The notes below the pieces were generated by a model. That model made no database searches. It had not been told where the DNA came from and saw only the letters and a list, made by a program, of their open reading frames with translations. This document shows, piece by piece, positions 1-4,470 of a stretch of 7,278 nt of DNA (its first letter is position 1; each line of letters begins with the position of its first letter). Source of the DNA: Candidatus Methanoplasma sp. (GTDB taxonomy: Archaea > Thermoplasmatota > Thermoplasmata > Methanomassiliicoccales > Methanomethylophilaceae); assembly GCA_031288985.1 (NCBI GenBank), contig JAITQH010000119.1, positions 1 through 7,278 on the forward strand, read 5' to 3'. A program made the position numbers and the translations under genes.

Positions 1-371
1 TGCTGTGGCAGCAGACCGGCAGGGATGCATGGCTCAGAAGCATCGTCAGACCCATGGAGACCCTTGTGGATCCGCTGCCGAAGATAATCGTCAAAGCCAC
101 TGCGGTGGATGCCGTCTGCCACGGCGCGGATCTCAGCGTCAGAGGCGTGCACATGCTTGACGACGAGATACGAAAGAACGCCCTTGTGGCTCTCATGACG
201 GCAAGGGGAGAGCTCATAGCCATCGGAAAGATGGCGATGTCCTCGCAGAAGATAATGGCCTCCGACGCAGGAAAGGCGGTGGACGTCGACCGCGTCCTCA
301 TGGACCGGGGGCACTATCCGCGCATGTGGAAATACTCCACGGATCTGGATCTTCCCGATATGGCGGAATGA
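1..371 (+). CDS. cbf5: Archaeal Cbf5-type tRNA/rRNA pseudouridine synthase, C-terminal part (5' end cut by the window)
   Basis: The frame is open from base 3 and gives 122 residues before a TGA at 369-371. It is the catalytic subunit of the archaeal H/ACA ribonucleoprotein, which converts uridine to pseudouridine in rRNA and tRNA. What is visible is the end of the TruB-like catalytic region (LRSIVRPMETLV, then LPKIIVKATAVDAVCHGA), followed by the PUA RNA-binding domain with ALVALMTARGELIAIGKM and the family ending RVLMDRGHYPRMWK. The segment around AVDAVCHGADL is very characteristic of Cbf5. The full protein is usually about 330 residues, so roughly the first two thirds lie outside the window. 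The ATG at 54 is internal and not the real start, because the homologous sequence continues upstream of it. The next gene starts 57 bases downstream on the same strand. Confidence 0.92.
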   Translation, partial: LWQQTGRDAWLRSIVRPMETLVDPLPKIIVKATAVDAVCHGADLSVRGVHMLDDEIRKNALVALMTARGELIAIGKMAMSSQKIMASDAGKAVDVDRVLMDRGHYPRMWKYSTDLDLPDMAE

Positions 372-428
372 TCCCCCATCAGAAATGTCTATCTATTCTC
401 ACAGCATCGGGAGAGCGTAGGTGTTGAC

Positions 429-764
429 GTGACGCTGTTCGGGAACAACAAGCCGGTGCTGGAGATCAAAGGCCTCTTGGTGGGGCAGTTCGATCCGAAG
501 GTCGACGGTTTCTACAAGAACGTGATGCCGTTCCGTTTCGATGTAAAGAAGAACCGCACGATTCACGTGTCCATAAGATCCGACGCGCCCGTGGACGCGG
601 CCATTGTGGACGGGAAGGGAGCAACAGCATCCCACGTCGACCGTCTGACGTCATCGGAAACGGACGTCCATACGGGGAACAGCAGGGAGATGAGTCTGGT
701 GCTCGGAGTATACCCCGGCGAAAAGGCCACAGTGGACGCAGAGATAAGGATGGATAAGAAATGA
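429..764 (+). CDS. Hypothetical small soluble protein, beta-strand rich (111 aa)
   Basis: I do not recognise this family. The start is a GTG at 429; an AGGTG at 419-423 lies five bases before it and matches the archaeal anti-Shine-Dalgarno. No ATG or stop lies between it and the upstream cbf5 stop in this frame. No signal peptide or membrane segment is seen. The protein alternates short hydrophobic stretches with polar turns (for example TIHVSIRSDAPVDAAIVDG and MSLVLGVYPGEKATVDAEI), which looks like a beta sandwich. By pattern only, it resembles small domains that begin 'V.V.V.SD.PVD.AI.D' and end in a G-Y-G strand pair. Its last four bases overlap the start of the membrane protein gene (ATGA, 761-764), so the two are probably translated together, and a shared job at the membrane is a reasonable inference. 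The function is unknown. Confidence 0.8.
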   Translation: MTLFGNNKPVLEIKGLLVGQFDPKVDGFYKNVMPFRFDVKKNRTIHVSIRSDAPVDAAIVDGKGATASHVDRLTSSETDVHTGNSREMSLVLGVYPGEKATVDAEIRMDKK

Positions 765-1870
765 GGCCGCAGATCGAGAAGTATATCAAAGGCGCCAAAG
801 GAGCGGACAGAGGGGATCTGGATCTGACTCGTCCGTCTGACGCGATGGCCTTGGCCGCCGCGGCCGTTGCATTCGCCGCCGCGCTCATTTATGTGATATA
901 CATCGGTCTGACGGATCCGGATGGCGCCGGCGCCGTGCCTTGGCTCGCACTCCCGTTCTTCGCATGCGGTGCGATCTACCATCTGAGGACCAGGTTCTGG
1001 GTTCTGATAGTCATTGCCGCCGCATCGGCGGTCATATGGTTCCTGGACATGCCGTCATACGTCCTGTTGGCGGTGCTCTTTGCGTCCGTCGCGATTCCGG
1101 GCACGGTGTATTTTGCGGAGGCGATCCAGAGGAGGATGTTCTACGCGGTCCTCCGCGCCGTGGAATACTGCTGCGTCCGACCTCCCGCGACGGTTGCCGA
1201 GAAGGCAGCCGTGTTCGCGTTCAGAGTTCCCGAGAATGTGGACTCCAGGAACATGGCCATAGAACAGAGCGGAAGGAGAGGCGGCATGCCTTGGAAGGAT
1301 GTCCGCCGGACCGTCGCCTTGGGACTGGTCTTTGGAATGTTCATTTGGATATATCTTTCCCTGAACCCATCGATGCTCGGCGCGGGTGCGGCGGAGAACG
1401 CGGTCGCGGCGCACATATCGGTTCTGACGCTTTCGCTGTACATCCCTGCGATAGTAATTCCTTGGTCGGTGTTCAGATCCCTTGACGCCAGGGTGGAGAC
1501 CAATTGCCGCGATTACAGATTTTATGACGGCGTCGTATCGACGATCAAGGCGATGGCTCTGCCGACGGCGGCCGCATTCCTGTTGGTGTTCATCTTTGCG
1601 GGGCCTGTGGATTATCCGTCCCTGTTGTACTATATGCTGTTCTCTGCCATTGCGTCCGCCGCAGTCGCGGCGGCGGCGGCGATTGTGTACCATGTGCTGT
1701 TCGAGGCGGAACTGGTCAACGACATAATCTCGGAATGGAGGATATTCCGCCCCGCCCCGCTGCTCGCGCCGCTGGAGGAAAGGGTCGGCCGTTCCGCAGA
1801 GGACGTCCCCGGGACTCCTGAGCGGAATCTCGGCGACTTCGGCAAGCTGATCCTGCCCGGGAACAGATGA
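761..1870 (+). CDS. Multi-pass integral membrane protein, unknown function (369 aa)
   Basis: I do not recognise this family. It starts at the ATG of the ATGA overlap with the previous gene, which implies translational coupling. I count about eight hydrophobic segments, at residues 28-50, 58-74, 79-96, 98-118, 184-202, 218-238, 264-281 and 287-314. The polar stretch at 119-183 (with RRMFYAVLRAVEYCCVRPP and SGRRGGMPWKDVRR) separates two four-helix halves and should face the cytoplasm given its positive charge. A second polar loop lies at 239-263. The C-terminal 50 residues are soluble and proline/glutamate rich. Helices 1 and 8 are strikingly alanine rich. There is no signal peptide and no transporter or channel signature I can name. 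The gene ends in TGA directly against the stop of the convergent gene. Confidence 0.85.
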   Translation: MRPQIEKYIKGAKGADRGDLDLTRPSDAMALAAAAVAFAAALIYVIYIGLTDPDGAGAVPWLALPFFACGAIYHLRTRFWVLIVIAAASAVIWFLDMPSYVLLAVLFASVAIPGTVYFAEAIQRRMFYAVLRAVEYCCVRPPATVAEKAAVFAFRVPENVDSRNMAIEQSGRRGGMPWKDVRRTVALGLVFGMFIWIYLSLNPSMLGAGAAENAVAAHISVLTLSLYIPAIVIPWSVFRSLDARVETNCRDYRFYDGVVSTIKAMALPTAAAFLLVFIFAGPVDYPSLLYYMLFSAIASAAVAAAAAIVYHVLFEAELVNDIISEWRIFRPAPLLAPLEERVGRSAEDVPGTPERNLGDFGKLILPGNR

Positions 1871-2302
1871 TCAGATCTCAAACTGGTTGTTCAGGCGGCC
1901 GGGGGAGTCGAGGGCGCGGAATATCGGCTTGAACACCTCGACGGAAGACATTCCGGGAGTCTTGTTGAGTCCCAAAAGTTCCGGCTCCCTGTTGTTGTTT
2001 ATTATGATCTTGTATCTTTGTTCGGCATCCTTCACGGCGACGAACCGGTGATCCGAGGAGGCTACCTTCAGGATCACATCCGCCATGAGCTGGATGTCGT
2101 CGGGGGTGAGTTCCTCGGGCACCGTTATGAAGAACGAGCACTCCTCCGTGCTTCCGTTGATAAGGAACATGATCTCAGATCTGTCAAGGAACGATCTGAA
2201 CAGATCCTCTTTCTCGCCGCCGCCCGCAAGCTCGGACAGGCGCGCCTTGGTCACCGAAGGTATGTCGATGTATAACGCGTCCGCACCCAATATGCTCCAC
2301 AT
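1871..2302 (-). CDS. Hypothetical soluble protein (143 aa)
   Basis: I do not recognise this family. The reading frame begins MWSILGADALYIDIPSV and ends RLNNQFEI. It has no membrane segment or signal peptide and looks like a mixed alpha/beta protein: hydrophobic strands such as EIMFLING, CSFFITVPEEL and YKIIINN alternate with acidic helices (LTPDDIQLMADVILKVA). No catalytic motif is obvious. The start at 2302 is supported by a TATA-like element about 25 bases upstream, which would place transcription initiation on or next to the ATG; there is no Shine-Dalgarno in front of it, so a leaderless mRNA is likely. The stop codon (1871-1873) abuts the stop of the convergent membrane protein gene with no spacer. 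Confidence 0.8.
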   Translation of the reverse strand: MWSILGADALYIDIPSVTKARLSELAGGGEKEDLFRSFLDRSEIMFLINGSTEECSFFITVPEELTPDDIQLMADVILKVASSDHRFVAVKDAEQRYKIIINNNREPELLGLNKTPGMSSVEVFKPIFRALDSPGRLNNQFEI

Positions 2303-2322
2303 GGGCTACCGAATCGGGTACG

Positions 2323-2331
2323 CGTATTAAG
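2323..2331 (-). promoter_or_regulatory. TATA-like promoter element for the 143-aa protein gene
   Basis: On the minus strand the sequence CTTAATACG is centred about 25 bases before the ATG at 2302. That is the normal distance from an archaeal TATA box to the transcription start, so the mRNA would begin at or within a base or two of the start codon. The match to a canonical TTTATA box is moderate, and the call rests mainly on spacing. Confidence 0.45.
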
Positions 2332-2404
2332 GGATTTGTCCGTCGGAACATTTGGGATGCTCGCACGGCAGGTTCCGATCGCCCGATATCGGCGCAGGGT
2401 GCGG

Positions 2405-2563
2405 TCATCTCAATGTTCTTCTTGCGAAGCACACTGCGAAGGAAGCCATAAGCACAATCCCCAGGAATCCCTCAATCACCGCCGGAACCTGCGCAACGAG
2501 CAATCCATGCTCATATTCGACCGCCGGCAATACGCAGGATCCCCGTATGCCGGATCTGCGCAT
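2405..2563 (-). pseudogene. Short membrane-helix ORF, possible remnant of an ion-channel C terminus (52 codons)
   Basis: A minus-strand frame opens at an ATG seven bases after the stop of small-gene copy 1 and runs 52 codons to a TGA. The first 12 codons lie in the repeat flank and look like junk (MRRSGIRGS). The rest contains one hydrophobic helix in the order VPAVIEGFLGIVLMASFAV followed by CFARRTLR at the end. The pattern 'IEGFLGI-L-A-F-V-FARR--R' is what I would expect at the second helix and cytoplasmic tip of archaeal two-helix potassium-channel-like proteins. No selectivity filter (TVGYGD type) is present upstream, so if the resemblance is real this is only the 3' stump of such a gene, fused to repeat sequence. 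It could instead be a genuine single-helix small protein. The family assignment is by memory of the motif and is tentative. Confidence 0.35.
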
Positions 2564-2570
2564 TGCCCTG

Positions 2571-2795
2571 TCAGCTATCCGGGTCGGTGGGTGTTTCGAT
2601 CTCCTCGATGCGCTGCTCCGGCGCAGAAGATCTGCCGCCCCTGCTGGGAGGCTTGGCGTACCTTACTTCTTCCTTTTTGAAGCTGGGCCACTCGGGAGAA
2701 ACCGTCATCAGAACGCCCCCATTCTTTTTCCTCTCTTTATCCTCTTTTTCTTTCCTTCTCTTCTCTTTTTCTTCCTTGCTTTTGAATATGGACAT
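2571..2795 (-). CDS. Small highly charged protein, copy 1 of the triplicated family (74 aa)
   Basis: I do not recognise this family. The start chosen is the ATG at 2795 (MSIFKSKEEK), because a GGGTGG Shine-Dalgarno lies seven bases upstream and the stop of the upstream membrane-gene remnant sits one base before it. Residues 5-25 are almost pure Lys/Glu/Arg and should form a single charged helix or coiled coil. Residues 26-45 contain GGVLMTVSPEWPSFKKEEV, a short conserved core with Trp and two prolines. Residues 46-61 are PPSRGGRSSAPEQ, basic and probably flexible, and the tail IEEIETPTDPDS is acidic. There is no membrane segment or signal peptide. It is nearly identical to copy 3. Upstream Met codons in the same frame lie in sequence derived from the membrane gene read in the wrong frame, so they are unlikely starts. 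Confidence 0.7.
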   Translation of the reverse strand: MSIFKSKEEKEKRRKEKEDKERKKNGGVLMTVSPEWPSFKKEEVRYAKPPSRGGRSSAPEQRIEEIETPTDPDS

Positions 2796-2796
2796 T

Positions 2797-2906
2797 TCAA
2801 GACCACCCGATGGAATGCGCCAAAGATGCAACCCCCGCAAGAAGCAATGCCACCTCAATATTCAATAGCATGTGAGAATATTAATCTGTTCTTCACTAGC
2901 GTATTT
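2797..2906 (-). pseudogene. 3' remnant of the 201-aa membrane protein gene in repeat unit 1
   Basis: On the minus strand this stretch matches the last part of the membrane gene at 3576-3685. Its outer part has lost three single bases relative to the intact gene and contains in-frame TAG, TGA and TAA. The last 24 codons remain open from an ATG at 2871 (MLLNIEVALLLAGVASLAHS, then IGWS) to a TGA at 2799-2797. That leaves a single hydrophobic helix whose stop is one base before the small-gene ATG, exactly as in the intact operon. The stop is TGA instead of TAA and the final Phe is Ser. It may be a dead remnant that serves only as leader for the small gene, or a translated hydrophobic mini-protein. 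Confidence 0.7.
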
Positions 2907-2967
2907 GCTTTTGAGTGAGTTCAACCTTAATCCTCGGATTGCACGATCGCCTCGGCGCATTGCCCTG

Positions 2968-3162
2968 TCAGCTATCCGGGTCGGTGGGTGTTTCAATCTC
3001 CTCGATGCGCTGCTCCGGCGCAGAAGATCTGCCGCCCCTGTTGGGAGGCTTGGCGTACCTTACTTCTTCCTTTTTGAAGCTGGGCCATTCGGGAGTAACT
3101 GTAAGGTGGGCATCTCTCCTCTCCTTCTTCACTTTCCCTTCCTTTCTTCTGAATATGGACAT
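2968..3162 (-). CDS. Small highly charged protein, copy 2, shortened (64 aa)
   Basis: This is the paralogue of copies 1 and 3. It starts MSIFRRKEGKVKKERRDAH, so the Lys/Glu helix is about ten residues shorter and different in sequence, whereas the core TVTPEWPSFKKEEVRYAKPP and the tail IEEIETPTDPDS are essentially unchanged. The ATG at 3162 has GGGTGG seven bases upstream and follows the remnant's TAA by one base. The frame is intact although the N-terminal part has diverged and carries a 30-base (ten-codon) deletion; frame preservation argues for an expressed protein. It shares KEEVRYAKPP with copy 1 but PPNRGG with copy 3, a mosaic pattern typical of exchange between tandem copies. The function is unknown. 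Confidence 0.68.
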   Translation of the reverse strand: MSIFRRKEGKVKKERRDAHLTVTPEWPSFKKEEVRYAKPPNRGGRSSAPEQRIEEIETPTDPDS

Positions 3163-3163
3163 T

Positions 3164-3273
3164 TTAAAACCACCCGATGGAATATGCCAAAGATGCAACC
3201 CCCGCAAGAAGCAATGCCACCTCAGTATTCAATAGCATGTGAGAATATTAATCTGTTCTTCACTAGTGTATTT
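3164..3273 (-). pseudogene. 3' remnant of the 201-aa membrane protein gene in repeat unit 2
   Basis: This has the same arrangement as the unit 1 remnant. The distal part carries the same single-base deletions and stop codons, so the damage predates the split of units 1 and 2. The final 24 codons stay open from an ATG at 3238 to a TAA at 3166-3164. They encode a hydrophobic helix (MLLNTEVALLLAGVASLAYS, then IGWF) that differs from the intact gene at two positions (Ile to Thr, His to Tyr). The TAA, the single spacer base and the small-gene ATG are kept as in the complete operon. Confidence 0.7.
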
Positions 3274-3349
3274 GCTTTTGAGTGAGTTCAACCTTAATCC
3301 TCAGATCGCACGATCGCCTCGGCGCATGCCGGATCTGCGCATTGCCCTG

Positions 3350-3574
3350 TCAGCTATCCGGGTCGGTGGGTGTTTCGATCTCCTCGATGCGCTGCTTCGG
3401 CGCAGAAGATCTGCCGCCCCTGTTGGGAGGTTCGGCGAACACTAGTTCTTCCTTTTTGAAGCTGGGCCACTCGGGAGAAACCGTCATCAGAACGCCCCCA
3501 TTCTTTTTCCTCTCTTTATCTTCCTTTTCTTTCCTTCTCTTCTCTTTTTCTTCCTTGCTTTTGAATATGGACAT
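3350..3574 (-). CDS. Small highly charged protein, copy 3, directly downstream of the intact membrane gene (74 aa)
   Basis: This is probably the ancestral location of the small gene, because it follows the complete membrane protein gene: TAA at 3578-3576, one base, then ATG at 3574. GGGTGG at 3587-3582, inside the end of the membrane gene, is the likely ribosome binding site, so the two proteins should be made together. The protein has a Lys/Glu/Arg helix at residues 5-25, a core TVSPEWPSFKKEELVFAEPP and the invariant tail IEEIETPTDPDS. It differs from copies 1 and 2 mainly in the ELVFAEPP segment (EVRYAKPP elsewhere), where several adjacent bases have changed. It is cytoplasmic by composition, and the basic N-terminal half could bind lipid headgroups, nucleic acid or an acidic partner; that is inference only. 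Confidence 0.72.
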   Translation of the reverse strand: MSIFKSKEEKEKRRKEKEDKERKKNGGVLMTVSPEWPSFKKEELVFAEPPNRGGRSSAPKQRIEEIETPTDPDS

Positions 3575-3575
3575 T

Positions 3576-4181
3576 TTAAAACCACCCGATGGAATGCGCC
3601 AAAGATGCAACCCCCGCAAGAAGCAATGCCACCTCAATATTCAACAGCATGTTGAGGATATTAATCTTGCTCTTCATTTGACGTATGCCGCTCATTTTTC
3701 CATTATGTATTGCCGAATCTAAACCCTTCCAATCTTTGGCATAATACAGGTATATCAGTTCCTTTACATTGGATCCAAACGAGGGCCTCAGCCTTACCCA
3801 AGACATGACGGCGAACACGCCCAACAGGAAAGACAGGGCCAAAAGCGCCGCCGCCGCATGCAGACCGCCATTGATAACGGGATCCCATAACTTCATGGCC
3901 TCCAACAGCAACAGCGGAGAGAAAGCCAATATCATCCCGCTCCTTTGCACGAGAGAATTGTATTGTCCTACCAACAGGCCGTGCTGTCTCGACAACTCGC
4001 CGTCCAAAAAGCGCCATGATTCATTATATTCCCGCTCACTGTCTTCTTTAGGCCCCGGGCCATTGTCTGCGGGGCCATCGGCGCCGCCTCCCGGCACGCC
4101 GACATCCGCCGGCAGCCCCGCGGGGTTCGCGTCGGCCTCCTCGCAGGGGTGTTCGGCCGTGTGCTCTTCAGGTCTGCTCAT
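3576..4181 (-). CDS. Small membrane protein with disordered N terminus and about three transmembrane helices (201 aa)
   Basis: The start at 4181 has AGGAGG six bases upstream. Residues 1-50 are Glu/Pro/Gly rich with no predicted order. Residues 51-80 form an amphipathic helix (ESWRFLDGELSRQHG) leading into YNSLVQRSGMILAFSPLLLL, the first hydrophobic segment (about 81-97). A second helix spans 107-128, followed by a SWVRLRPSFG cytoplasmic motif, a 40-residue soluble loop (KELIYLYYAKDWKGLDSAI), and a last helix at about 178-199 ending HSIGWF. The 'YN-L--RSG-IL-F' helix followed by a second helix and an R-RP motif resembles the general plan of two-helix membrane proteins found as partners or effectors in many archaea and bacteria (SLATT-like or PycTM-like plans), but I cannot assign it to such a family. 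It forms an operon with small-gene copy 3, and its last 70-100 bases are repeated before copies 1 and 2. Confidence 0.82.
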   Translation of the reverse strand: MSRPEEHTAEHPCEEADANPAGLPADVGVPGGGADGPADNGPGPKEDSEREYNESWRFLDGELSRQHGLLVGQYNSLVQRSGMILAFSPLLLLEAMKLWDPVINGGLHAAAALLALSFLLGVFAVMSWVRLRPSFGSNVKELIYLYYAKDWKGLDSAIHNGKMSGIRQMKSKINILNMLLNIEVALLLAGVASLAHSIGWF

Positions 4182-4187
4182 TCATAT

Positions 4188-4193
4188 CCTCCT
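4188..4193 (-). promoter_or_regulatory. Strong ribosome binding site of the 201-aa membrane protein gene
   Basis: AGGAGG on the minus strand lies six bases before the ATG at 4181. It decides between two overlapping ATGs: the one at 4185 leads to only five codons before a stop, while the one at 4181 opens the long frame. Confidence 0.65.
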
Positions 4194-4279
4194 CGATGCC
4201 GTTTCGCGTCCGTCGGCTCCCGTCTCCGCACCCCCGCGCCGCCGCCGTTTTTGACGCTACGCCCCGCAGACTGTCCGCG

Positions 4280-4300
4280 CCTTTACAAATATGATTTATT
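4280..4300 (-). promoter_or_regulatory. AT-rich candidate promoter for the membrane protein operon
   Basis: The 4182-4433 part of the intergenic region is GC rich apart from this A/T stretch (minus strand AATAAATCATATTTGTAAA). A TATA box here would give transcription starts near 4260-4270 and an untranslated leader of about 80-90 bases, consistent with this gene having a Shine-Dalgarno site. No RNA gene or other conserved structure is seen in the rest of the region. Confidence 0.35.
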
Positions 4301-4433
4301 ACAGTCAGCAGGTAAGTGCGGCGGCGCGCAACCGAACTTCCGCATTTCAAGCTTTGACCTCAAGGCGCATTATTCGATTCTGAAGCGCCGCGATGGACGA
4401 ATTCTGCGGCTAGGGCATCCGCGCCCGTGCACT

Positions 4434-4448
4434 CGAAAGATTAAAAAC
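4434..4448 (+). promoter_or_regulatory. BRE/TATA promoter of trpS, placing the transcript start at the second ATG
   Basis: CGAAAG (4434-4439) followed by ATTAAAAA (4440-4447) is a good match to an archaeal BRE plus TATA box. Its centre is about 26 bases before the ATG at 4471, the normal distance to the transcription start. The ATG at 4450 is only two bases from the box and would not be in the transcript. Confidence 0.6.
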
Positions 4449-4470
4449 GATGGCAGCATCTCCCGTGTCC

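Larger units (their letters stand above)
2546..3675. repeat. Three tandem direct repeats of about 370-410 bp, each carrying one copy of a small gene
   Basis: Three units lie head to tail at roughly 2546-2956, 2957-3323 and 3324-3675. The stop codons of the small genes are spaced 397 and 382 bases apart. Each unit contains, in minus-strand order, a 3' piece of the membrane protein gene, the small gene, and a short spacer; only in the right-hand unit is the membrane gene piece part of an intact gene. The small genes of units 1 and 3 differ at about ten of 225 positions. Unit 2 is shorter because of a 30-base in-frame deletion in its coding region and lacks 15 bases of spacer. The left edge fades near 2530-2546. 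The likely origin is tandem duplication of the 3' end of the operon; no transposase, terminal inverted repeat or target-site duplication is seen. Confidence 0.92.

Noticed and set aside
2796..2858. N-terminal extension of the small proteins (frame beginning MRWHCFLRGLHLW)
   Set aside because: This stretch is the membrane gene's 3' end read in another frame, and in copy 3 it overlaps the real gene. The GGGTGG site seven bases before MSIF fixes the start there.
2546..3675. CRISPR array or insertion sequence as an explanation for the repeats
   Set aside because: The units are about 370-410 bp and adjacent, contain coding frames, and have no short repeat/spacer alternation, transposase or terminal inverted repeats.
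2563..3722. Repeated plus-strand frames across the array, up to about 190 codons, which resemble each other
   Set aside because: They are the other strand of the small genes and remnants. They lack ribosome binding sites, run through the polypyrimidine tract as Phe/Ser/Leu repeats, and do not share a common end. The minus-strand frames have matched Shine-Dalgarno sites and operon-like stop/start junctions.
4168..4350. 60-codon minus-strand frame upstream of the 201-aa membrane gene, ending MNEQT
   Set aside because: It has no ribosome binding site at its start, a composition like random GC-rich sequence, and it overlaps the start region and Shine-Dalgarno of the membrane gene.
4200..4433. 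tRNA or other structured RNA gene in the intergenic region before trpS
   Set aside because: I looked for a T-loop GTTCRANNC and cloverleaf pairing and found none. The GC-rich segment near 4225-4250 is simple GCC-type sequence.
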